DNA of 5,281 bases, taken from NCBI GenBank assembly GCA_027067085.1, contig JAMOMM010000538.1:1-5281 (forward strand), in the 5' to 3' direction. This stretch comes from Hyphomicrobiales bacterium. GTDB taxonomy: Bacteria > Pseudomonadota > Alphaproteobacteria > Rhizobiales > Aestuariivirgaceae. Under the pieces are notes generated by a model. It saw only the letters and a program-made list of their open reading frames with translations, had not been told where the DNA came from and made no database searches. The translations under genes were made by a program, and so were the position numbers. Of this stretch, positions 1-5,001 are shown in pieces; positions within the stretch are counted from its first letter, which is position 1; every line of letters starts with the position of its first letter.

Positions 1-270
1 GCGTTGATGCGCTTGAATGCGCAGAGTTTGCAGGCGGGCGAAGCACTGCTCGGTTTTGGTGATGTGGAAAGCTTGCAAGCACAAGTGAGTTTAAATCTTT
101 CTCCATTAGGAAACGTGCAAGAAGCTGCTGCAAATTTGTTTTCAATGATGCGCCAACTTGATGAAATGGGTGTTCAAAAAATTGCCGTTAGTCCCATTCC
201 TAACCAAGGCTTGGGTGAAGCGATCAATGACCGCTTGAAACGCGCAGCAGCACCCAGAGATAGAGGTTAA
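1..270 (+). CDS. sua5: C-terminal part of threonylcarbamoyl-AMP synthase Sua5 (5' end outside window)
   Basis: Only the last 89 residues are visible, open from the first base to the TAA at 268-270. The stretch running through NLSPLGN, EAAANLFSMMRQLD, IAVSPIPNQGLG and AINDRLKRAA is typical of the C-terminal Sua5 domain that long-form Sua5 proteins carry after the YrdC-like catalytic domain. The family makes L-threonylcarbamoyl-AMP from threonine, bicarbonate and ATP in the cytoplasm. TsaB/TsaD/TsaE then transfer the group to A37 of ANN-decoding tRNAs (t6A). The catalytic YrdC domain lies upstream of the window and cannot be checked. The TTG/ATG codons at 4-9 are internal, not a start. The next gene begins 2 nt after the stop, so the two are probably co-transcribed. 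Identification is from recalled family sequence, not a search. Confidence 0.88.
   Translation, partial: ALMRLNAQSLQAGEALLGFGDVESLQAQVSLNLSPLGNVQEAAANLFSMMRQLDEMGVQKIAVSPIPNQGLGEAINDRLKRAAAPRDRG
262..266 (+). promoter_or_regulatory. Ribosome binding site of the FAD dehydrogenase gene
   Basis: AGAGG at 262-266 lies 6 nt before the ATG at 273 and overlaps the last sua5 codons. It fixes the dehydrogenase start and suggests translation right after sua5 termination. Confidence 0.6.
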
Positions 271-272
271 AA

Positions 273-1679
273 ATGACTGAAATACTTTCAAAACTGGCGG
301 CCATTCTCGGGAATAAAAACCTCATCACAGACGCAAGCGATCAAGCACCTTACCTTGATGAACCGCGCAAAAAATTTCACGGTAAAGCCGCTGCGATTGT
401 CTTGCCGCAAACCACTGAACAAGTTTCAAGGGTTCTTTACTTGGCCAATGAAACGGACACAAAAATAGTCCCGCAAGGTGGCAATACGGGGCTGGTTGGT
501 GGACAGGTGCCAGATGCAAGTGGCGAGCAAATTGTCTTATCACTCAAACGGCTCAACAAAACCCGAAGTGTCGACCCTGAACAAAATTCAATGGTTCTAG
601 ATGCAGGTGTCACGTTGCAACAGGCCCAAGACATTGCGGCGCAAAGCAATCGGCTGTTTCCGCTTAGCCTTGCCTCGCAAGGCACTTGCACAATTGGCGG
701 GAACTTGGCTAGCAATGCAGGTGGTCTTAATGTTGTGGCCTATGGTAATGCGCGCGAATTGTGCTTGGGGCTAGAGGTGGTTATGGCTGATGGGCGCATA
801 TGGGATGGACTCAATACCCTGCGTAAAAACAATACGGGCTATGATCTCAAAAACCTATTCATTGGTTCAGAAGGAACGCTTGGCGTCATCACCGCAGCGG
901 CGTTAAAATTGTTCCCCAAGCAAAATTCAAAAGCCACCGCCTTCATTGCGATCAGCGAACCAAAACACGCTTTAAGTCTGTTGAATTTGGCTCAACAACA
1001 AAGCGGCAACCGTGTCACCACAATCGAACTGATGCCGCGCATTGGTGTGGAGATGACGGTGACGCACAAACAAACCCGTGACCCCTTTGCCCGCCCTTAT
1101 CCGTGGTATGTATTGTTGGAGTTTTCATCGCCGCAATTTGGAAATGGTGTTGAAGAAGCCATGATACAAACTCTAGAAAAAGCCATTGAGAATGAGATCG
1201 CTCTTGATGCGGTCATTGCTCAGTCGGGCCAACAAGCTGCCGACCTATGGGCCATTCGCGAGCTTATTCCTGAAACCCAACGAGAAGAGGGCGGATCAAT
1301 TAAGCATGATATATCTGTGCCGCTTAGTTCCATGCCAGCGTTTTTGCGTGAGGCTGAAAAAGCGGTTCTGGCGTTAATGCCAAATGCCCGCCCTGTGCCT
1401 TTTGGCCATGTGGGCGATGGCAATATTCATTTTAACATCACCCAACCAAAGGGTGCTGATACAAAAGAATTTTTAGCCCGTTGGGATGAAGTAAACGCGG
1501 TGGTGCATAAAATCGCTCATGACATGGGAGGATCGATCAGTGCCGAGCATGGCATTGGCCAACTCAAAGCGGCTTTGTTGCCAAGTGTAAAGTCACCACT
1601 GGAGCTGGAAATGATGCGTAACATGAAAACCATGTTTGACCCAAAAAACACTCTCAATCCGGGAAAAATATTACGATGA
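273..1679 (+). CDS. FAD-binding 2-hydroxyacid dehydrogenase, probably D-2-hydroxyglutarate dehydrogenase-like
   Basis: This 468-residue protein is full length for the GlcD/D-lactate/D-2-hydroxyglutarate dehydrogenase family. The N-terminal PCMH-type FAD domain (about 35-215) shows PQGGNTGLVGG at 67-77, TIGGNLASNAGG at 140-151 and FIGSEGTLGVIT at 196-207. The C-terminal FAD-oxidase domain has LWAIRE at 325-330, GHVGDGNIH with H379 and H386, SAEHGIG with E425 and H426, and the closing FDPKNTLNPGK. In family members these His/Glu residues bind the divalent metal that holds the 2-hydroxyacid. LRKNNTGYDLKNLFIGSEG resembles the block I recall from D-2-hydroxyglutarate dehydrogenases, so oxidation of D-2-hydroxyglutarate to 2-oxoglutarate is the best guess. 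D-lactate dehydrogenase is the alternative. No glcE/glcF neighbours are present, which argues against glycolate oxidase. It lies 2 nt after sua5 and overlaps the next gene by 4 nt. Confidence 0.88.
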   Translation: MTEILSKLAAILGNKNLITDASDQAPYLDEPRKKFHGKAAAIVLPQTTEQVSRVLYLANETDTKIVPQGGNTGLVGGQVPDASGEQIVLSLKRLNKTRSVDPEQNSMVLDAGVTLQQAQDIAAQSNRLFPLSLASQGTCTIGGNLASNAGGLNVVAYGNARELCLGLEVVMADGRIWDGLNTLRKNNTGYDLKNLFIGSEGTLGVITAAALKLFPKQNSKATAFIAISEPKHALSLLNLAQQQSGNRVTTIELMPRIGVEMTVTHKQTRDPFARPYPWYVLLEFSSPQFGNGVEEAMIQTLEKAIENEIALDAVIAQSGQQAADLWAIRELIPETQREEGGSIKHDISVPLSSMPAFLREAEKAVLALMPNARPVPFGHVGDGNIHFNITQPKGADTKEFLARWDEVNAVVHKIAHDMGGSISAEHGIGQLKAALLPSVKSPLELEMMRNMKTMFDPKNTLNPGKILR

Positions 1680-2098
1680 GTGATCTTATGAAAATTTCTC
1701 CTGCTGCTGACGGGGACATCCAAGCCATCATTACATTGTGGAACGATTGCGGCCTAATTCGCTCGTGGAACGATCCTGTCAAAGACATTGCCTTTGCCCG
1801 CGAAAAATCAGAAAGTGAAGTGTTGGTCGGGCAGTTAGATGGACAGATTGTTGCCTCTGCCATGGTTGGTCACGATGGCCATCGCGGCGTGGTTTATTAT
1901 GTCGCCGTATCACCAAACACTCAAGCCAAAGGCCTTGGCCGCCAAATTATGACTGCGGCTGAAAACTGGCTAACAGATCGCGGCGTGTGGAAAATGAACT
2001 TGCTTATCCGTGAAGGTAACGAAAAGGTACAATCCTTTTATGAAGCCCTAGGCTATAACCAAGAGCCGCGTACCTGCATGGCAAAGAAGTTGAGTTGA
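1676..2098 (+). CDS. ypeA: GNAT-family N-acetyltransferase, YpeA-like
   Basis: A 140-residue single-domain GNAT protein. The opening block IITLWNDCGLIRSWNDP (18-34) and the segment VGHDGHRGVVYYVAVSP (64-80) closely match what I recall of E. coli YpeA. The acetyl-CoA pyrophosphate-binding motif A, Q/RxxGxG/A, is present as QAKGLG at 83-88 after the beta-4 strand. The C-terminal FYEALGY (121-127) is the usual GNAT motif B tyrosine region. The acceptor substrate of YpeA-type enzymes is not known to me, so only acetyl transfer from acetyl-CoA is assigned. The start ATG overlaps the dehydrogenase stop (ATGA, 1676-1679), with GGGAA at 1661-1665 about 10 nt upstream, indicating translational coupling. 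A second in-frame ATG at 1688 is possible, but the overlap favours 1676. The symbol is by resemblance. Confidence 0.85.
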   Translation: MSDLMKISPAADGDIQAIITLWNDCGLIRSWNDPVKDIAFAREKSESEVLVGQLDGQIVASAMVGHDGHRGVVYYVAVSPNTQAKGLGRQIMTAAENWLTDRGVWKMNLLIREGNEKVQSFYEALGYNQEPRTCMAKKLS

Positions 2099-2102
2099 GT
2101 AA

Positions 2103-2138
2103 ACAAGTCTCTAAAAGAGGTTGTCTTTTCTGTTTTTT
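2103..2138 (+). terminator. Candidate intrinsic terminator after the sua5-dehydrogenase-GNAT unit
   Basis: CTCT (2109-2112) and AGAG (2116-2119) form a short perfect stem around AAA. It extends through wobble pairs and one bulged A to ACA/TGT at the base (2103-2107 with 2120-2124). A strongly T-rich tract, broken by C and G, runs from 2126 to 2138. It starts 5 nt after the GNAT stop codon. The stem is weak in GC, so the call is moderate. Confidence 0.4.
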
Positions 2139-2141
2139 AGT

Positions 2142-2170
2142 TTGACTATGTTTTGAAATGAAAATTAAAC
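2142..2170 (+). promoter_or_regulatory. Weak sigma70-type promoter candidate before the 56-residue membrane protein
   Basis: TTGACT at 2142-2147 matches the -35 consensus at five of six positions. At 17-bp spacing the -10 would be TTAAAC (2165-2170), which matches only three positions. Transcription from it would start very near the proposed ribosome binding site at 2174-2178, which weakens the case. Confidence 0.25.
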
Positions 2171-2186
2171 GGCGGGAAATGCACTA

Positions 2187-2357
2187 ATGGCCATTCTAAA
2201 GTTTGCTCTATTTATTTTCTTTTGGCCGGGTGATTTTGTGAGTCGCAAAATGGGCACAACAGCTGAAGAAGATGGCGGTGTTTTACGGTCTTTCGTTAAC
2301 ATGATTTTCTGGGGCGCACTTTTCCTCATTGCCGTTTCGCCACTTTTTGCGCGTTAG
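2187..2357 (+). CDS. Small two-helix membrane protein, 56 residues, function unknown
   Basis: The frame runs from ATG 2187 to TAG 2355-2357 and encodes 56 residues. A hydrophobic segment at about 3-13 (ILKFALFIFFW) is followed by a short polar loop containing PGDFVSRK and TTAEEDGG. A second hydrophobic helix follows at about 36-53 (FVNMIFWGALFLIAV). With Lys/Arg (R20, K21) and an acidic EED patch between the helices, it looks like a genuine hairpin inner-membrane protein rather than random translation. GGGAA at 2174-2178 is a plausible ribosome binding site about 8 nt upstream. It follows the GNAT gene by 88 bp, with a terminator-like hairpin between, so it may be transcribed separately. I recall similar short proteins in rhizobial genomes but cannot name a family or role. 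Confidence 0.6.
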   Translation: MAILKFALFIFFWPGDFVSRKMGTTAEEDGGVLRSFVNMIFWGALFLIAVSPLFAR

Positions 2358-2379
2358 CACTTTGGCGATACGTAAATAA

Positions 2380-2538
2380 AAAGGCTCGGTTGAAGGTGAT
2401 GAATTGGGCGATGTTGAAAAGCAATTAAAAGCGCACTTGCGATTGAGCAACACATTAGTGGCAGTGATCTTAGTGGCAGTGACCTTAACTGCCGAAAGTG
2501 ATGGTGGTGACGCGATGGCTGTTTTTGCAACGGCGTAA
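2380..2538 (+). other. Possible tiny gene or coding remnant with a hydrophobic segment
   Basis: One plus-strand frame is open from just after the TAA at 2377-2379 to the TAA at 2536-2538. Its codons are strongly G-first (GTT, GAA, GGT, GAT, GCG, GTG), a pattern typical of real coding sequence. There is no ATG near its beginning. The best start is TTG 2404, preceded 7 nt earlier by GAAGG (2392-2396), giving 44 residues. The product would be a charged beginning (GDVEKQLKAHLR), a hydrophobic core (LVAVILVAVTLTA) and an acidic SDGGD tail. I do not recognise it. It may be a small gene, a decayed fragment, or chance. Apart from this frame and the tandem repeat at 2455-2484, I see nothing in 2358-2558. 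Confidence 0.2.
2455..2484 (+). repeat. 15-bp tandem duplication, two copies
   Basis: TTAGTGGCAGTGATC (2455-2469) is followed directly by TTAGTGGCAGTGACC (2470-2484), 14 of 15 bases identical. The unit is a multiple of three and reads LVAVI/LVAVT in the open plus frame. It probably arose by slippage. Confidence 0.75.
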
Positions 2539-2558
2539 TCGGTCAACGCATTATGCTC

Positions 2559-3251
2559 TTAGAATAAATCTAACTGGTCGCTCTTAGGTTTAGGCTTTGA
2601 CTGTGGCTTCGGCTGTGGTTTTTTATTGCCGCGTTGGATAACGGTTTCGCAATACTCAAAATAGTCCTCAGGCGCTGGCTCAAGCATCTCGCGAGCTTTC
2701 TTAGAGGATATGTGATCGCAGTCCAGCCAATCAGAATAGTTTTCGAGCGAGATGACAACGGGCATGCGATGGTGAATAGGGGCAATGGTTTCATTGGCGG
2801 CAATGGTAATAATTGCAGCACTGTCTAACTCGCTGCCATCGGTGGCCATCCATTGCTCCCACAAACCTGCAAAGGCAAACAATGCCCCGTCTGGTCGCGT
2901 GATGTGAAATGGCTGCTTTTTGCCTGGCACATCGCCGCGCCATTCAAAATATCCATCGGCAGGCACCAAACAACGCCTGTGCTTCATTGCACCATTGAAT
3001 GACGGTTTTTCTAATATGGTTTCAGCCCGTGCATTAATCAGCGGTCGGCCTGTCCGCACTTCTTTTGCCCAGCCAGGCACAAGCCCCCAGCGCACTATAT
3101 TAAAGTGCCGCTCGCCGTGATTATCGGTGATAATCTCCATTGGGCCGCCAGGCGTGATGTAGTCACGCGGGGCAAAAGGGGGGTCTTCGGGGTAGTCGAA
3201 GATCGATTTTACCTCTGCGGCCATTTTGCGATTAGAATATAGTCCACACAT
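2559..3251 (-). CDS. yedK: SRAP-domain abasic-site crosslinking protein (YedK/HMCES family)
   Basis: A 230-residue SOS-response-associated peptidase (SRAP) protein. Members crosslink covalently to abasic sites in single-stranded DNA through the alpha-amino and thiol groups of Cys2 after Met1 removal, shielding the lesion at replication forks. The active-site set is complete: MCGLYSN start (C2), N73 in LINARAET, E103 in DGYFEW and H160 in HHRMPVV. RWGLVPGWAKE (54-64) is also typical. The need for Cys2 fixes the start even though no good ribosome binding site is visible upstream. After the domain, residues about 209-223 form a Pro/Lys/Gln tail (KKPQPKPQSKPKPK), and the protein ends in QLDLF (226-230), a match to the beta-clamp binding consensus. 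It is divergent from the Nudix gene across 41 bp. No alphaproteobacterial LexA box (GTTC-N7-GTTC) is visible there, so SOS control is not supported by this window. Confidence 0.93.
   Translation of the reverse strand: MCGLYSNRKMAAEVKSIFDYPEDPPFAPRDYITPGGPMEIITDNHGERHFNIVRWGLVPGWAKEVRTGRPLINARAETILEKPSFNGAMKHRRCLVPADGYFEWRGDVPGKKQPFHITRPDGALFAFAGLWEQWMATDGSELDSAAIITIAANETIAPIHHRMPVVISLENYSDWLDCDHISSKKAREMLEPAPEDYFEYCETVIQRGNKKPQPKPQSKPKPKSDQLDLF
2562..2576 (-). other. Candidate beta-sliding-clamp binding motif (QLDLF) at the SRAP C-terminus
   Basis: Codons for Q226-L227-D228-L229-F230 are the last five before the stop. The sequence fits the bacterial clamp-binding pentapeptide QL[S/D]LF exactly. 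It sits at the free C-terminus after a flexible Pro/Lys-rich linker (DNA about 2583-2627), a usual position for such motifs. Binding itself is inferred. Confidence 0.55.
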
Positions 3252-3280
3252 TGTGCTAATTTAAAACCAAGTGGCGCAAA

Positions 3281-3287
3281 AGGGAAG
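3281..3287 (+). promoter_or_regulatory. Ribosome binding site of the Nudix gene
   Basis: AGGGAAG at 3281-3287 ends 5 nt before the ATG at 3293. It supports this start and therefore the unusual N-terminal extension of the product. Confidence 0.65.
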
Positions 3288-3292
3288 CAATT

Positions 3293-3784
3293 ATGAGCGA
3301 AAACACTGCAAGTAGCGATCAGCATGCTGATAAAAGTTCAGCTTTAGCTCCTGTGTCTAAGCCTATATCAGGTGTCAGCATGTGTGTCGTTAAAAACGAT
3401 AAAGTGCTGCTTGCCAAGCGCGGTAACCCTATGGGGTTTGGTTTGTGGAGTTTTCCAGGCGGCCACGTTAAAGATGGGGAACCCTTGCGGGCCGCAGCGC
3501 TTCGCGAATTGAATGAAGAAACAGGCATCCACGCCGAAGTCATCAGCATTATTGATACGATAAATATTGTTCATAAAGATTCAACTGGTGCTGTTGAAGC
3601 TCATTTTGTCTTGAGTGTCTTTCTTGGCGAATGGATAAGTGGGAGCGCTGTGGCTGATAGCGATGCGATGGCGGTTAAGTGGGTAACGGTTCAAGAGATG
3701 GCAAAACTAAAGTCAACACCGGGCACCACAGAGTTTGTTGAAGCAGCGCTTCGCCAGTATAAAAACCGTATCACTAAAAGCTGA
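3293..3784 (+). CDS. Nudix (MutT-type) hydrolase, substrate unknown
   Basis: A 163-residue Nudix protein. The Nudix box GX5EX7REUXEEXGU is perfect at residues 57-79: G57, E63, R71-E72, E75-E76 and G78-I79, with the glutamates expected to bind the catalytic Mg2+. FGLWSFPGGHVKDGE before and within the box is typical of small MutT/ADP-ribose-pyrophosphatase-like enzymes that cleave nucleoside diphosphates linked to another group. The residues do not let me name the substrate. The first 25 or so residues (Ser/Ala/Asp/Lys-rich, no hydrophobic run) precede the domain and look disordered. The good ribosome binding site favours this start, and the next in-frame ATG (M30) would cut into the first beta strand. 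It is divergent from the SRAP gene and 35 nt upstream of the DUF3179 gene, with which it may be co-transcribed. Confidence 0.88.
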   Translation: MSENTASSDQHADKSSALAPVSKPISGVSMCVVKNDKVLLAKRGNPMGFGLWSFPGGHVKDGEPLRAAALRELNEETGIHAEVISIIDTINIVHKDSTGAVEAHFVLSVFLGEWISGSAVADSDAMAVKWVTVQEMAKLKSTPGTTEFVEAALRQYKNRITKS

Positions 3785-3819
3785 TTGGCTTTTTAATCAC
3801 GTGGCGGTGATAATGGTCT

Positions 3820-4833
3820 ATGAAATATTTTATTGGACTACTCTTTGCGCTTACCTTTACCCCTTCACTTGCCTTGCCAACGCATGCCCAAAGCGTTGTC
3901 GATGAAAGCGGATATATAAAAGCCTATAAACGAATGGGCTGGACAAAAACTGAATTTAACAAGCGTTCGATTGCCTTAAAAGATATTTTATCTGGTGGTC
4001 CAAGTAAGGACGGCATCCCCCCAATCGATAACCCAATTTTCAAACCGATTGCAGAGGTTAAAGAAATTGCAGCGCGCGAACCCGTTGTTGGGTTCTCAAT
4101 CAATGGTGATGCGCGCGCTTACCCTTTGCGGGTGTTAACGTGGCATGAAATTGTCAATGACAATGTCGGCGGCAAACCTGTGACGATCACTTATTGTCCG
4201 TTATGCAATGCCGCTATTGTTTTTGACCGCACACTTGACGGAAAAGTGCTTGATTTTGGCACCACGGGTTTGTTGCGCAATTCTGATTTGGTTATGTACG
4301 ACCGTCAAACAGAAAGCTGGTGGCAACAGTTTACCGGCACATCAATTGTTGGTTCGATGATGGGCAAACAATTAAAAGTCCTGCCTGCGCGTTTAGAATC
4401 TTATGCTAATTTTAAAAAGCGCTTTCCAAAGGGTAAAGTCCTCGTCCCAAATAACAATGGCATGCGCGACTATGGCCGCAACCCTTATGCAAACTATGAT
4501 AGCGCCGTGCGTCCTTTTCTTTATTCAGGGTCCATGCCCAAAGGCATAAAACCAATGGAACGGGTTGTGGCTTTTAAAGTCAATGGGGAGATGAAGGTCT
4601 ACGGGCTGCCACTATTGGCAAAAAAGGGCAAAATTTCTCAAGATACGTTTACTATTGAGTGGAAAGCGGGCCAAGCATCAGCTTTAGATACTTCAATTAT
4701 TTCTAAGGGGCGTGATGTTGGCAATATTATCGTTCAGGCTAAAAATGGCGGAAAATGGGAAGATATTGCCTATGATGTAACCTTTGCATTTGTCGTTCAT
4801 GCTTTTTACCCTAAAGCCAAATTCATCCATTAG
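3820..4833 (+). CDS. Exported DUF3179-domain protein
   Basis: A 337-residue protein of the uncharacterised DUF3179 family. The N-terminus is a classic Sec signal: MK, a hydrophobic core YFIGLLFALTF, then cleavage probably after A23 (THA|QS), so the mature protein should be periplasmic or outside. Family blocks as I recall them are DGIPPIDNP (64-72), INGDARAYPLRVLTWHEIVND (94-114), VTITYCPLCNAAIVFDR (121-137), FGTTGLLRNSDLVMYDRQTESWWQQFTG (146-173) and GRNPY (219-223). The protein has only two cysteines, C126 and C129, both in CPLC, which suggests a metal site or redox pair. No enzymatic activity is established to my knowledge. The start lacks a strong ribosome binding site; GGCGGTGA at 3804-3810 is the nearest candidate. 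An ATG at 3813 is out of frame. The gene may be read from the Nudix transcript. Confidence 0.9.
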   Translation: MKYFIGLLFALTFTPSLALPTHAQSVVDESGYIKAYKRMGWTKTEFNKRSIALKDILSGGPSKDGIPPIDNPIFKPIAEVKEIAAREPVVGFSINGDARAYPLRVLTWHEIVNDNVGGKPVTITYCPLCNAAIVFDRTLDGKVLDFGTTGLLRNSDLVMYDRQTESWWQQFTGTSIVGSMMGKQLKVLPARLESYANFKKRFPKGKVLVPNNNGMRDYGRNPYANYDSAVRPFLYSGSMPKGIKPMERVVAFKVNGEMKVYGLPLLAKKGKISQDTFTIEWKAGQASALDTSIISKGRDVGNIIVQAKNGGKWEDIAYDVTFAFVVHAFYPKAKFIH

Positions 4834-4880
4834 AGCGTTTCATGTTTTGTTCAGAAGAATGTAGCGTATGGGTAAAACGC

Positions 4881-4904
4881 GATCGCTTTTTCCAAGCGGT
4901 TTTC
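4881..4904 (+). terminator. Candidate intrinsic terminator after the DUF3179 gene
   Basis: CGCTT (4884-4888) pairs with AAGCG (4894-4898) around the loop TTTCC. The stem extends weakly by T:G, A:T and G:T pairs to GATCGCTT/AAGCGGTT, and TTTT (4900-4903) follows. It lies about 50 nt after the DUF3179 stop. The T tract is short and partly inside the stem, so it is only a candidate. Confidence 0.35.
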
Positions 4905-4929
4905 ATCAAACGTGAAAGGTATGAACAGG

Positions 4930-4938
4930 TTTTCCACA
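4930..4938 (+). promoter_or_regulatory. DnaA-box-like 9-mer
   Basis: TTTTCCACA fits the relaxed DnaA consensus TT(A/T)TNCACA. It forms most of the loop of a small inverted repeat, CAGGT (4926-4930) and ACCTG (4938-4942). Only one such box is visible, so this is at most a single regulatory site and could be chance. Confidence 0.25.
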
Positions 4939-4956
4939 CCTGCATGCGCCGCGTTA

Positions 4957-4971
4957 ACCTTTATTAAAGGT
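4957..4971. promoter_or_regulatory. 15-nt perfect palindrome, possible operator
   Basis: ACCTTTA-T-TAAAGGT has 7-bp arms around one central base and sits just upstream of the candidate promoter at 4973-5001. With the preceding bases it also reads TTAA-N6-TTAA (4954-4967), near but not equal to the CtrA consensus TTAA-N7-TTAA. It may be a binding site for a dimeric regulator. Confidence 0.35.
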
Positions 4972-4972
4972 C

Positions 4973-5001
4973 TTGCGTGTGTTTAAAATTTTACATGTTA
5001 T
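4973..5001 (+). promoter_or_regulatory. Candidate sigma70-type promoter for the gene at 5076
   Basis: TTGCGT (4973-4978) and TGTTAT (4996-5001) are separated by 17 bp. Each matches its consensus at three to four of six positions. Transcription would start near 5008, leaving about 68 nt before the GTG start. Confidence 0.28.

Noticed and set aside
325..715. Two minus-strand frames inside the dehydrogenase gene
   Set aside because: They lie wholly opposite well-conserved family sequence and have Cys/Ser/Pro-rich, non-protein-like translations.
2475..2493. GGCAGT / ACTGCC hairpin as a terminator of the small plus-strand genes
   Set aside because: Six-bp stem with no T tract, and partly a by-product of the 15-bp tandem repeat.
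2283..2546. 87-residue minus-strand frame just downstream of the SRAP gene
   Set aside because: No ribosome binding site at usable distance, low-complexity composition, and its last third lies antisense to the better-supported 56-residue membrane protein gene. The plus frame across the same region has the stronger codon pattern.
2570..3120. Frames of 64-83 residues overlapping the SRAP gene on both strands
   Set aside because: Shadows of a complete SRAP gene with all catalytic residues; no start signals.
3252..3292. LexA/SOS box in front of the SRAP gene
   Set aside because: Searched for GTTC-N7-GTTC and its complement in the gap; none found.
3319..3574. Minus-strand frames inside the Nudix gene
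   Set aside because: Opposite a perfect Nudix box; no ribosome binding sites or recognisable domains.
3776..3794. AAAAGC / GCTTTT hairpin with a T run at the Nudix stop codon, as a terminator
   Set aside because: The stem has only two GC pairs and overlaps the stop codon. It is too weak to call, and the next gene on the same strand starts 35 nt after the stop.
4879..4886. GCGATCGC 8-mer as an HIP1-type or methylation signal
   Set aside because: A single occurrence in a non-cyanobacterial context is not evidence of anything specific.
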